A model generated the notes under the pieces. It saw only the letters and a program-made list of their open reading frames with translations. It did not search any database and was not told where the DNA came from. A stretch of 64,000 bases of DNA from Paenibacillus segetis (GTDB lineage: Bacteria; Bacillota; Bacilli; Paenibacillales; Paenibacillaceae). The translations under genes were made by a program, and so were the position numbers. The stretch is from the NCBI RefSeq assembly GCF_014639155.1, contig NZ_BMFT01000001.1:2480001-2544000 (forward strand). The letters run 5' to 3'. Shown one piece after another: positions 45,307-53,820 of this stretch (positions are counted from its first letter, which is position 1; each line of letters starts with the position of its first letter).

Positions 45307-46248
45307 ATGGAATTAAGACAACTCCAATATACGCTACAAATTGCTGAAGAGAAGAACTTCTCTAGGGCAGCTGAGAAGCTGCATATTGCACAGCCCTCAC
45401 TAAGTCAACAATTATCCAAACTGGAACAGGAACTCGGCGTCAAATTATTCCATCGGAATACAAGTTCCGTTGAATTAACACATGCAGGCGCAAGCTTTAT
45501 CTCGCATGCCAGAAAAATAATGGACGCGGTCGAACAGTTGCATCAAGAGATGGATGATATCTCTCAGCTACGTGCAGGTCGTGTCATTATTGGAAGTATG
45601 CCGATCACTGGATCCCACCTACTACCCTATGTTCTGCCAGCCTTCAAAGAAGCTTATCCGGAGATTCGTGTCACTTTATTGGAAGATACCTCGCTCAATT
45701 TGGAGAAGCTAACGGCAGGCGGTGGTACGGATCTCAGCTTGCTCTCCCTACCTTTGCAAGAACCAACCTTAACTTACGAAACCATCTGTGAAGAAAAAAT
45801 AGATCTGGCTGTTCCACCTAATCATCCTTTAGCCAAACTAAAAGCACAGCCAGGTGGCATTAAGCTAGAGCAACTTCGAGATGAGTCATTTATCGTACTC
45901 AAGAAAGGCCAAGGTTTCCGTAAAATAGCGTTAGATTTATGCCGTGACGCGGGGTTCGAACCCCAGATTGTCTTCGAAAGTAATAACATTGAAACCGTGC
46001 AATCCCTAGTTGCGGCAGGTATGGGCATCACGCTTGTTCCTAGATTTATCGCCCGCGCCGAGCGAAGCGAACTGATTCCAGTCTATTTGCCACTCGCAAG
46101 TCCGGTCCCAAGCCGTACGCTAGTTATTGCATATCGTAAGGGACGTTATTTATCTAAAGCCGCAGAGGCTTTTATAGAAACATTTAAATTGACGATGAAA
46201 GAACACTTACGAGATGAAGATGAGAATGGCAATGGAACTCAAGGATAA
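45307..46248 (+). CDS. LysR family transcriptional regulator
   Basis: DNA-binding regulator of 313 residues. The winged helix-turn-helix is at the N-terminus (MELRQLQYTLQIAEEKNFSRAAEKLHIAQPSLSQQLSKLE) and the effector-binding domain follows, with the usual GMGITLVPRF stretch near the end. The ATG at 45307 has AAAGGTG 5 nt ahead; a longer frame from 45280 adds residues not seen in the family. The last 10 nt overlap the 3' end of the convergent omega-amidase-like gene. Its target is unknown; the divergent signal peptidase gene and itself are the nearest options. Confidence 0.92.
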   Translation: MELRQLQYTLQIAEEKNFSRAAEKLHIAQPSLSQQLSKLEQELGVKLFHRNTSSVELTHAGASFISHARKIMDAVEQLHQEMDDISQLRAGRVIIGSMPITGSHLLPYVLPAFKEAYPEIRVTLLEDTSLNLEKLTAGGGTDLSLLSLPLQEPTLTYETICEEKIDLAVPPNHPLAKLKAQPGGIKLEQLRDESFIVLKKGQGFRKIALDLCRDAGFEPQIVFESNNIETVQSLVAAGMGITLVPRFIARAERSELIPVYLPLASPVPSRTLVIAYRKGRYLSKAAEAFIETFKLTMKEHLRDEDENGNGTQG

Positions 46249-47081
46249 ACCTTAGCTACTCTCCCAAAACCAACTCCATAAAGCTCTGGACGTCGGTCTT
46301 CAAAAACCTGAATCTTATTTCTAACATGATCTACTAGGGTGAGGTCAATGCGAGCTGTGACGATCTCTTCTCGTTCACTACCTTCCGCAATAATCTCACC
46401 CCACGGATCGATGATCATAGAATGACCGAAAAATGAATCGCTAACGGTATTGCCAACTCGGTTGCAGGCTACAACATACATCTGATTCTCTATCGCTCTT
46501 GCCATAAGCAACGTCCGCCAGTGGTGCAACCTAGGATGCGGCCACTCGGCAGCGACAAATAATATTTTTGCGCCCAATAATGATAATGTACGAGCCTGTT
46601 CAGGAAAACGAATATCATAACAAATAGAGGCTCCTGCCTTCATCTCATCCAACTCAAAGGATAGAAAAGCCTCACCAGGAGTCAAATATTTCTCCTCCTC
46701 CATTAGCCTAAACAAATGGATCTTGGAATAAGCCCCAACCTCTTCTCCGCTTCTATTGAAGATAATCATCGTATTGAATACTTTACCTGCTCGATTCTCG
46801 GCTATTGATCCAGCTACGATATGAATATCGTGCTGTTTTGCAAACGCAGAAATCCATTCTCGAGTCTGACTTCCATCTATATCTGCCAGCTGATCAATTT
46901 GCGATAGTGCATAACCGGTATTCCACATCTCCGGTAGTACAATAACATCTGGTTTCACGGAAGCCGCCACTGCTTCTTCCATCCAACGCACCATTATTTC
47001 CCAATTACGCTGCGGCTCCCCGGTCATGATATCGGTCTGAAGCAATGCAATATTCCATGAAGTTCCCGCCACTTGAGACAT
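46239..47081 (-). CDS. Carbon-nitrogen hydrolase, omega-amidase (MtnU/YafV-like)
   Basis: Nitrilase-superfamily amidase of about 280 residues with the Glu-Lys-Cys triad: Glu in VIVLPEMWNTGY, Lys in AYSKIHLF and Cys in GASICYDIRFPE. The EMWNTGY and CYDIRFPEQ boxes are those of omega-amidases that hydrolyse 2-oxoglutaramate or its methionine-salvage analogue. That would fit the mtnX and mtnB genes 4 kb away, though they are on the other strand. The ATG at 47081 lies 9 nt after GGAAGG; the frame extends to 47090. Confidence 0.85.
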   Translation of the reverse strand: MSQVAGTSWNIALLQTDIMTGEPQRNWEIMVRWMEEAVAASVKPDVIVLPEMWNTGYALSQIDQLADIDGSQTREWISAFAKQHDIHIVAGSIAENRAGKVFNTMIIFNRSGEEVGAYSKIHLFRLMEEEKYLTPGEAFLSFELDEMKAGASICYDIRFPEQARTLSLLGAKILFVAAEWPHPRLHHWRTLLMARAIENQMYVVACNRVGNTVSDSFFGHSMIIDPWGEIIAEGSEREEIVTARIDLTLVDHVRNKIQVFEDRRPELYGVGFGRVAKVYP

Positions 47082-47217
47082 ATATACCATCCTTCCATTT
47101 CCCGTGCTTTTTCTTTTGTCTCATCATAATGTCCGTCTCATTCCATCGTCAATCCCATCTATACAGCTCGGATAGATCAGTGGAATGGAATACACTACTG
47201 TATTAAAGTATTTTGTT

Positions 47218-47246
47218 TTGCATTGCCTCTTATCGCATGGTATTCT
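47218..47246 (+). promoter_or_regulatory. SigA-type promoter of the proBAC-mtnXB operon
   Basis: TTGCAT, a 17-nt spacer and TATTCT on the plus strand; a start near 47253 would place the whole T-box in the leader. Confidence 0.6.
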
Positions 47247-47252
47247 AACAGT

Positions 47253-47517
47253 AATTAATTATCGTTCACGAGACATCAACAAACGTGTAGACGGGACCAG
47301 TACGAGAGATCAGCGGATCCTCAGAGAGTAAATTCCTTAGGCTGTGAGAATTTACAGTTCGCACCCTCCGAAACCTATCCCCGAGCGGCCGGTATATGAT
47401 TACCGGACAGCGCCCCTGTTACCGGGCTTAAGTTGGATGAGATTACTCATCAATAAAGGTGGTACCGCGGAAGTCAAACTTTCGTCCTTTGCGCTGCAAA
47501 GGCGGAAGTTTTTTTTA
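47253..47517 (+). promoter_or_regulatory. Proline-responsive T-box riboswitch
   Basis: A tRNA-sensing leader that allows transcription only when tRNA-Pro is uncharged. The T-box core AAAGGTGGTACCGCGG is at 47455-47470. Stem I includes the 47325-47355 apical region with the AGAGAG and CTGTGAGA parts. The likely specifier is CCT (Pro) at 47374-47376, followed by A. The competing terminator is at 47477-47510 with eight T. Proline specificity agrees with the proBAC genes downstream. The 5' boundary is estimated from the promoter. Confidence 0.93.
47477..47517 (+). terminator. T-box leader terminator
   Basis: ACTTTCG.CCTTTGC pairs with GCAAAGG.CGGAAGT and is followed by eight T; it is mutually exclusive with the antiterminator that uses the T-box core. 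Confidence 0.92.
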
Positions 47518-47545
47518 TTTTCAATTATTCTAAGGAGTGAAATCC

Positions 47546-48652
47546 ATGTTACGTCGTATCGTCGTCAAAATCGGGAGCAGTTCACTGACCTCTCCAGAGG
47601 GAGGATTGAATCGGGAAGCGATAGCTTACTTTGCAGCTGAATTAGCTGCTCTCTATACTGCAGGCTACCAGCCCTTACTAGTTACCTCGGGTGCTGTCGC
47701 TGCAGGGTTCCGTGAGATCGGATACGCGGAACGTCCCAAACTATTACATGAGAAACAGGCAGCTGCGGCCGTTGGCCAGGCACTGTTGATGCAGAGCTAC
47801 CGCGAAGCACTCGCCGTTCACGGGATCCTTTCGGCACAAGTACTGCTAACTCGTTCTGATTTTCAAAATGTGAAGCGAACGGGCAACGCCAGCATGGCCA
47901 TAGAAGAACTACTTAAGCATAATGTGTTACCTATTATCAATGAGAACGATACGGTATCCATCGATGAATTGAAGTTTGGAGATAATGATACATTATCTGC
48001 ACTAGTAGCCAATTTGCTTAAAGCGAATCAACTCATCATTCTGACTGATATGGACGGACTTTATACCGAAGATCCACGAATTAATCCTGCTGCCGTGCGT
48101 ATCAATAGAGTTACTGAGATTACAGATGAGATATATAGTATTGCTGGCGGCGCTGGTTCTTCTGTAGGAACGGGTGGTATGCGTTCGAAATTGGATGCAG
48201 CCAAAATTGGAGCCTTTGGGGGCGTGCCCGTATTCATCGGAAAAGTGAACCAACCAGGTGAACTACTTGCTATCTTAGAGGGTAAAGGTCAGGGAACCTA
48301 TTTTGAAACCCACTCAGGTTCACTGCCAAGGAAAAAACAATGGCTTGGTTTTTTATCCACACCGATTGGCTCACTTGAGGTGGATGCCGGAGCTGAAGAA
48401 GCCCTTATACACGGTGGACGAAGCCTTCTTCCTGTAGGTGTACGCAAGGCATTAGGCCATTTTCATGCTGGTGATGTAGTTGAAGTTCATAATACCGAAG
48501 GCGAAATATTAGGCCGTGGTGTTGTGAATTATGATGTAGAGCAAATGCAGGAAATTTTAGGTCTGCTCAGTGCCGATGTGGTTAAAAAGATAAATAGCGT
48601 CCATCGTTTAGAAGTGATTCATCGGGATGAATGGATTTCATTAAAAGCATAA
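47546..48652 (+). CDS. proB: Glutamate 5-kinase
   Basis: First enzyme of proline synthesis; phosphorylates glutamate. The amino acid kinase domain has VVKIGSSSL at the N-terminus, TSGAVAAGF, INENDTVS and GGMRSKLDAAKI; the last 95 residues form a PUA domain (from KQWLGFLSTPIGSLEVD), as in long ProB proteins. From the ATG at 47546 (AAGGAG 8 nt ahead) it is 368 residues. It is preceded by the proline T-box and is the first gene of proB-proA-proC-mtnX-mtnB. Confidence 0.97.
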   Translation: MLRRIVVKIGSSSLTSPEGGLNREAIAYFAAELAALYTAGYQPLLVTSGAVAAGFREIGYAERPKLLHEKQAAAAVGQALLMQSYREALAVHGILSAQVLLTRSDFQNVKRTGNASMAIEELLKHNVLPIINENDTVSIDELKFGDNDTLSALVANLLKANQLIILTDMDGLYTEDPRINPAAVRINRVTEITDEIYSIAGGAGSSVGTGGMRSKLDAAKIGAFGGVPVFIGKVNQPGELLAILEGKGQGTYFETHSGSLPRKKQWLGFLSTPIGSLEVDAGAEEALIHGGRSLLPVGVRKALGHFHAGDVVEVHNTEGEILGRGVVNYDVEQMQEILGLLSADVVKKINSVHRLEVIHRDEWISLKA

Positions 48653-48677
48653 ATTTATAATATTGGAGGTAATAAAC

Positions 48678-49925
48678 ATGAGTGAAGTAATACAAAAGAC
48701 TAAGCTTGCCAAGCAAGCGGCTTCGACCTTGAACAGCTTAACGACAGCTCAGAAAGATGAGGCCCTATTAATTACTGCCGAAGCACTAATTGCTAATAGT
48801 GATGTTATCATCGCTGCAAATGAAGAAGACTTGGTGCGTGGACGGGAGAACGGAACTTCATCCTCGCTATTAGATCGACTAGCCCTCAATCATGATCGAA
48901 TCAGAAGCATTGCCGAGGGACTACAGCAAATCGTAGAGCTTCCTGATCCTGTCGGTGACATTCTTGAACAGATGGATCGTCCTAATGGGCTCCATATTGT
49001 GAAACGTCGGGTTCCACTAGGTGTGATTGGTATCATTTACGAGGCCCGCCCAAATGTGACCGTCGATGCGGTAGGCTTGTGTTTGAAAACAGGAAATTCC
49101 GTTGTGCTTCGCGGAGGTTCATCCGCACTCTCATCTAATCGTAAAATCGTAGAGATCATTCACGATGCACTAGCTACTACCTCCATCCCTAGCCATGCAG
49201 TTCAATTAATTGAAGATCCGAATCGCTCTTCGGTGGATGAAATGCTTAAACTTAACGGTCTACTTGATGTTGTCATTCCACGCGGGGGTAGCTCCTTAAT
49301 TCAAAATGTCGTTCAGAACGCAACGGTTCCGGTTATTGAGACAGGTGCAGGGATTTGTCACACTTTCATAGATGAATCTGCTGATTTAGAAATGAGTACA
49401 GCTATCGCAATTAACGCCAAAGTGCAACGACCATCGGTGTGTAATTCAATGGAAACACTGCTCGTTCATGAAACATTCGCTGCGTCACATCTTAATGAAA
49501 TCGCACAAAGCTTTCGCGAAGCCGGAGTAGAGCTAAGAGGTTGCGCAAAAACAAAGGAAATTGTCGAGTGGGCGCTACTTGCTTCAGATGAAGATTACGC
49601 TACCGAGTATAACGATTATATTCTCAATATAAAAGTAGTTCATGATATGGATGAAGCCATGGCCCACATCGCGCGTTTCGGTACGAAACATTCCGAATGT
49701 ATTGTAACGGAGAATCGTAGCCATGCCGAGCGATTCCAACAAGAAGTTGATGCCGCTGCCGTATACCATAATGCTTCCACTCGTTTCACGGACGGATTTG
49801 AATTTGGATTTGGTGCAGAAATCGGCATCAGTACACAGAAACTGCATGCAAGAGGACCGATGGGCCTACCAGCTTTGACATCCAGCAAATATATTATCGA
49901 TGGCCATGGTCAAATTCGCCAATAA
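48678..49925 (+). CDS. proA: Glutamate-5-semialdehyde dehydrogenase
   Basis: Second enzyme of proline synthesis; reduces glutamyl phosphate with NADPH. Family boxes present are GVIGIIYEARPNVTVDAVGLCLKTGNSVVLRGG, the nucleophile Cys in QRPSVCNSMETLL, and the C-terminal EFGFGAEIGISTQKLHARGPMGL. The ATG at 48678 is 8 nt after GGAGG and 25 nt after proB, giving 415 residues. No terminator separates it from proB or proC. Confidence 0.97.
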   Translation: MSEVIQKTKLAKQAASTLNSLTTAQKDEALLITAEALIANSDVIIAANEEDLVRGRENGTSSSLLDRLALNHDRIRSIAEGLQQIVELPDPVGDILEQMDRPNGLHIVKRRVPLGVIGIIYEARPNVTVDAVGLCLKTGNSVVLRGGSSALSSNRKIVEIIHDALATTSIPSHAVQLIEDPNRSSVDEMLKLNGLLDVVIPRGGSSLIQNVVQNATVPVIETGAGICHTFIDESADLEMSTAIAINAKVQRPSVCNSMETLLVHETFAASHLNEIAQSFREAGVELRGCAKTKEIVEWALLASDEDYATEYNDYILNIKVVHDMDEAMAHIARFGTKHSECIVTENRSHAERFQQEVDAAAVYHNASTRFTDGFEFGFGAEIGISTQKLHARGPMGLPALTSSKYIIDGHGQIRQ

Positions 49926-49966
49926 GCTTAACAAACCTTATTTATTGACAGGAGGTCAATCATATC

Positions 49967-50830
49967 ATGACAACTTCATCCACAACTCATTCGCCACTTT
50001 CTATCTGTTTTAATGGTGCTGGTTCTATGGCGGAAGCCATTGTAAAAGGACTCATCGCACGTGAAGTCGCGAGACCTGAACAGATCTCTATGCTTAATCG
50101 TAGCAATCAAGAACGCCTGAATGAGCTAACGGAGAAATACGGAGTTATAACTGCTAACCTGGAAGATGTAAAGCGTGAATTACTAACTTCTGCCTCCATC
50201 ATTGTTCTGGCGATGAAGCCGAAAGACGCTGGAGCAGCTCTTAAAGAACTAGGGCCGCTCCTTCAAGAGAAACAACTAATTGTTTCAGTAATTGCTGGAC
50301 TATCCATCGATACTATACAGGCTCTACTTGGGTTTAAAGCTCCAGTTGCTCGGACGATGCCTAATACCTCCAGTTCAATTGGACTTGGAGCTACGGGGAT
50401 CGCATTCTCAAAGGAAACAACTGCGGAACAAACCAATCAGGTGTTATCCATGTTTGAAGCCGTTGGAACAGTCAGTGTCATTCCTGAAGCGCGAATGGAA
50501 ATTTTGACGGGTGTGTCCGGAAGCGGTCCCGCATATATTTACTACATGATGGAAGCTATGATGGCTGCAGGTATCGAAGGTGGACTGACACCGGAGCAAG
50601 CACGTGAGTTGACGGTACAGACTGTACGAGGCGCGGCCTCCATGATGATTGAAACGGGAGAAGATCCAGCTAAGCTTAGAGCTGACATTACTTCGCCAAA
50701 CGGATCAACACAAGCGGCCCTTGAAGTGTTGGCAGCGGGCAACTTCACTGCCACAGTGAAGGCTGCCGTACACCGATGTGCCGAGCGTTCACAGGAAATG
50801 GGCGAAGCAGTAAAAAAGGCTTTATTATGA
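49967..50830 (+). CDS. proC: Pyrroline-5-carboxylate reductase
   Basis: Last step of proline synthesis; NAD(P)H-dependent. The Rossmann start is ICFNGAGSMAEAIVKGL; VSVIAGLSI, RTMPNTSSSIGLGATGIA and SGSGPAYIYYMMEAM with SPNGSTQAALEVL are the family signatures. The ATG follows AGGAGG (11 nt). Its stop overlaps the mtnX start as ATGA, tying proline synthesis genes to methionine salvage genes in one message. Confidence 0.96.
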   Translation: MTTSSTTHSPLSICFNGAGSMAEAIVKGLIAREVARPEQISMLNRSNQERLNELTEKYGVITANLEDVKRELLTSASIIVLAMKPKDAGAALKELGPLLQEKQLIVSVIAGLSIDTIQALLGFKAPVARTMPNTSSSIGLGATGIAFSKETTAEQTNQVLSMFEAVGTVSVIPEARMEILTGVSGSGPAYIYYMMEAMMAAGIEGGLTPEQARELTVQTVRGAASMMIETGEDPAKLRADITSPNGSTQAALEVLAAGNFTATVKAAVHRCAERSQEMGEAVKKALL

Positions 50831-51516
50831 GTGATTCTGCACTGCCACATAATAAAATGAAACACCCTGTCATTTTTTGTGACTTCGACGGAACGATCAC
50901 GAACAGTGACAATATCGTTGCCATCATGAAGTATTTCAAACCCGAAGGCGTCGAAATGATCATACAACAATTAATATCGCAAGAGATTTCTATTCGTCAG
51001 GGTGTTAGCGCCATGTTCGGCCTAATACCCTCCTCTGAAAGAGATGAATTAATCCAGTGTGTGCTTGGACAAGCAGGAATTCGAGAAGGATTCGCGGAAT
51101 TCCTGGACTTTCTACGAGAATGTAACATCCCGTTCTATGTTACAAGTGGAGGCATAGATTTCTTTATGAAGCCACTCTTAGCCGCTTTCAATATTCCTTC
51201 AGAGCACATCTATTGTAACGAGGCAGATTTCACTGAAGACCACATTACGATTAACTGGCCACATCCATGTGACGATCAATGTAGCAGCGACTGCGGCATG
51301 TGTAAAACAACGGTCATACGCCGTTTTTCCGAAGATCATTATGAACGTATTCTAATTGGTGACAGTATCTCTGATTTTGAAGGAGCTAAGCTTGCTGACC
51401 GGGTCTACTCACGTGCCTCTTTGACTAAGAAATGTCAAGAGCTTGGCGTAACACATACACCATTTGAGACTTTTTTCGATATCAAGGAGGATTTATTGAG
51501 TCGGGAAGGAGCTTGA
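50827..51516 (+). CDS. mtnX: 2-hydroxy-3-keto-5-methylthiopentenyl-1-phosphate phosphatase
   Basis: HAD-type phosphatase of the methionine salvage pathway. Motif I FCDFDGTITNSDN carries the nucleophile Asp, motif II is YVTSGG, and motif IV is LIGDSISDFEGAK. Two Cys-rich spots (CDDQCSSDCGMCK) are typical of MtnX. The start ATG overlaps the proC stop, with AAGG 7 nt ahead; a longer frame from 50776 lies inside proC. It yields 229 residues. mtnB follows 6 nt later. Confidence 0.93.
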   Translation: MSDSALPHNKMKHPVIFCDFDGTITNSDNIVAIMKYFKPEGVEMIIQQLISQEISIRQGVSAMFGLIPSSERDELIQCVLGQAGIREGFAEFLDFLRECNIPFYVTSGGIDFFMKPLLAAFNIPSEHIYCNEADFTEDHITINWPHPCDDQCSSDCGMCKTTVIRRFSEDHYERILIGDSISDFEGAKLADRVYSRASLTKKCQELGVTHTPFETFFDIKEDLLSREGA

Positions 51517-51522
51517 TGAGCC

Positions 51523-52164
51523 GTGGATTATGCAGATATAACGCTAGAGGAGAAGCAGACCGTACTCGAGGAACTGAGAACAATCAAAGAGCAGTTTGCA
51601 GCTAGAGATTGGTTCCCGGGTTCAAGCGGTAATCTCTCCGTTCGTGTCGGGGATTTTTCACCTGACTCCTTCCATTTTGCAGTAACTGCAAGTGGTAAGA
51701 ACGAATCTGTACATACACCTGATAACTTTCTATTTGTTGACTCTTCCTGTGAACCGTGTGAGACGACCAAGCTCAAGCCAAGTATAGAAGCGCTCATACA
51801 CGCGAAAATTTACCGTATGACCGGCTGTAGCGCTATTTTCCATGTGCATACCGTATTTAATAATCTATTAAGTGAGCGATTTGGCGAAAGTGGATTTCTT
51901 CAAGTTCAAGGTATTGAGCTCATTAAAGAGCTTGGTATCTGGGAAGAAAATACTTCGATTCGGATTCCCATCCTTCCCAACCACGCAGATATTCTTTCGA
52001 TTGCTAAATTAATTCCGTCCGCTCTCAACCCAGACATTCCTGGCATCCTGCTACGTAATCATGGAATATTCGCTTGGGGTAAGAATGCATTGGAAGCTAA
52101 GCATCACTTGGAGGTATTCGAGTTTATCTTTGAGTTAGAATATCGACGGTTAACTTTGGGCTAA
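51523..52164 (+). CDS. mtnB: Methylthioribulose-1-phosphate dehydratase
   Basis: Zinc-dependent class II aldolase-fold enzyme that dehydrates methylthioribulose 1-phosphate just before the MtnW/MtnX steps. FPGSSGNLSVR, TASGKN, the zinc-binding HVHTVF and RNHGIFAWG are visible. The start is GTG at 51523, 11 nt after AAGGAG. It is the last gene before a long bidirectional hairpin. The other salvage genes (mtnA, mtnK, mtnW, mtnD) are not in the window. Confidence 0.94.
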   Translation: MDYADITLEEKQTVLEELRTIKEQFAARDWFPGSSGNLSVRVGDFSPDSFHFAVTASGKNESVHTPDNFLFVDSSCEPCETTKLKPSIEALIHAKIYRMTGCSAIFHVHTVFNNLLSERFGESGFLQVQGIELIKELGIWEENTSIRIPILPNHADILSIAKLIPSALNPDIPGILLRNHGIFAWGKNALEAKHHLEVFEFIFELEYRRLTLG

Positions 52165-52167
52165 TTA

Positions 52168-52217
52168 TAAAGGGTTCCTTTTTTTAGAGGTAGTTAGCCT
52201 CCAAAAGGAACCCTTTT
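52168..52217. terminator. Bidirectional terminator between mtnB and the TM2-repeat gene
   Basis: AAAGGGTTCCTTTT pairs with AAAAGGAACCCTTT over about 14 bp, with an inner GAGG/CCTC pairing. T runs are on both sides, suiting the convergent genes. Confidence 0.9.
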
Positions 52218-52243
52218 ATGAATCATTACAAACAGAAGAAGAC

Positions 52244-53350
52244 TTATCTCAATTTGTCGTCCTTTTTATCGTCCCAAAATGCTTCATGTCTCTTCGGTTT
52301 CGCCAGTAGCTTCAATCCACCGCCAATTAGGATCACAGAAATAATGAATGGACGAAGATAGGTATCGATTCGATAGTAAATCCGCAGCTCTGGAAAGTGG
52401 TTATTAAGCACCGGAACCACTAAATTCATCCCAACATAGTAGATACCGAGCATTAATAGTACAATACCAATCCAATGCTGATGATTACCCTTGCTATGGA
52501 TCAGTGGAACATCCTCTAACAGCTCTCTATCATAACGGCTTGATAACTGAAGACCATCAAAGAAACTATAGAACCAAATGACCGGGATGATAAATAGAAA
52601 CAGTGATAAACGCAATACATCGATGATATAGAAGCTTCCAAGAAAAAGTGTCATGAGTTGCAGTCCGCGTTTCTGCATACCGAGATACATTTGTCCGGCA
52701 CCAGGAAAAGCGGACAGGAGCGTCGCAAGAACTTTACTGCGTCTACCATCAATTTTCCCCGATTCCCATTCATCAAATATCGTCCGATCTACGAGTAGCT
52801 CCCCTGCTTGCTTACGATGAATTAGCTGAACTGCATCGAACATACAATAGAGCCAGATGATTGGCAGAAGCCCTAGAAACAATAGAAATACAGATTGGCT
52901 CGTTACACTAGTAATGAAGAACATGATCGTGATCAGTCCAAAGAACGAGATGAGAAACGATAAACCTCTTTGCATCAATCCCAACTGAAAATGACCAAGT
53001 CCAGGGACAAAAGATAGCAGAATTGTAAAAAAACGTTCTTGAGGCTCATCTCTTCGCAGCATTGGATCTTCAGGATAATGGTGTGCAGACTCCCTTGGTG
53101 TAGGTTCTCTTAACAACATTACGAGCAGATCAATCATTGATATAACCCATAGAATTAACGCGCAAATTGCAGTTGCAAGGAAGAACTCTCCTTCGTTAGA
53201 TACTGCAGCCAAGAAAGCACCACCAAGAAGTCCTCCAAAGAAAAAGATCGGGTAAATCAAGCCCCTTCCTCTTCTCCCCCAGTACAAGTGACCCAGACCT
53301 GGGATGAAGTTCAGAATAAAGGCTAACAATCGATTACGATAATATGGCAA
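52244..53350 (-). CDS. Membrane protein with three TM2-like repeats
   Basis: A polytopic protein of 368 residues built from three copies of one unit. The motif PG.G..Y.G...RGL occurs at 14-31, 113-130 and 213-230, exactly 100 residues apart, each followed by two or three membrane helices. TM2 domains normally occur singly in small proteins; function is generally unknown. The start is a TTG with GGATG 4 nt ahead. It is the third gene after an ECF sigma and its putative anti-sigma, starting 26 nt after the latter, so it may help sense the envelope signal or be a target. No enzyme motif is seen. Confidence 0.82.
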   Translation of the reverse strand: MPYYRNRLLAFILNFIPGLGHLYWGRRGRGLIYPIFFFGGLLGGAFLAAVSNEGEFFLATAICALILWVISMIDLLVMLLREPTPRESAHHYPEDPMLRRDEPQERFFTILLSFVPGLGHFQLGLMQRGLSFLISFFGLITIMFFITSVTSQSVFLLFLGLLPIIWLYCMFDAVQLIHRKQAGELLVDRTIFDEWESGKIDGRRSKVLATLLSAFPGAGQMYLGMQKRGLQLMTLFLGSFYIIDVLRLSLFLFIIPVIWFYSFFDGLQLSSRYDRELLEDVPLIHSKGNHQHWIGIVLLMLGIYYVGMNLVVPVLNNHFPELRIYYRIDTYLRPFIISVILIGGGLKLLAKPKRHEAFWDDKKDDKLR

Positions 53351-53376
53351 AACTCATCCATCCTTTCTCAGTAAGA

Positions 53377-53820
53377 TTACGGTTTTATTTTATCAATCCA
53401 GCTTGATGTTTTATCTAACAGTTGTTGACTAAGCGACTGGCCCTCAGTCTGATGAATGACTTTCTCAGTTCCTAGCGTTATATAGTCAAACAATCCACAA
53501 GACATTAGGAAAAGCGTTATGGATGCGGCAATTACATAATGAAACAACGGATGACGACTCCAATTACGTGACCAAGTGGATTTAGTATGGTACTTCTGCT
53601 CAGCAATAGGGATTGACCTCATAACCTTTTCTGTGAATCGATCCTGATCTGCAAGTTTCGGAAGCTCCTGCTCGAGGGAAGTCAACGCCTCAATGTACGC
53701 TGCTAAAGATTCATCATCTTGTAAAAGATCATTTTCGAGTTCCTCATCATTCACTTGAATATCATCTCTACGAATATAATCCTTCCACACGTTCTCATCG
53801 TTTGCTCTCAGCTTATTCAA
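53377..53820 (-). CDS. Putative membrane anti-sigma factor
   Basis: About 147 residues: a charged cytoplasmic N-terminal part with acidic runs (NDEELENDLLQDDESL), one membrane helix near the middle-end (HYVIAASITLFLMSCGLFDYI) and a short external tail. It lacks the HxxxCxxC zinc site of many anti-sigmas, so the call rests on topology and on its position directly after an ECF sigma gene. The best start is TTG at 53820, 7 nt after AAGGAGG, overlapping the sigma stop as TTGA; a longer frame to 53856 has no ribosome site. Confidence 0.72.
   Translation of the reverse strand: MNKLRANDENVWKDYIRRDDIQVNDEELENDLLQDDESLAAYIEALTSLEQELPKLADQDRFTEKVMRSIPIAEQKYHTKSTWSRNWSRHPLFHYVIAASITLFLMSCGLFDYITLGTEKVIHQTEGQSLSQQLLDKTSSWIDKIKP

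Noticed and set aside
53377-53820. Zinc-binding anti-sigma (ZAS) domain
   Set aside because: No HxxxCxxC motif; the anti-sigma call rests only on topology and gene order.
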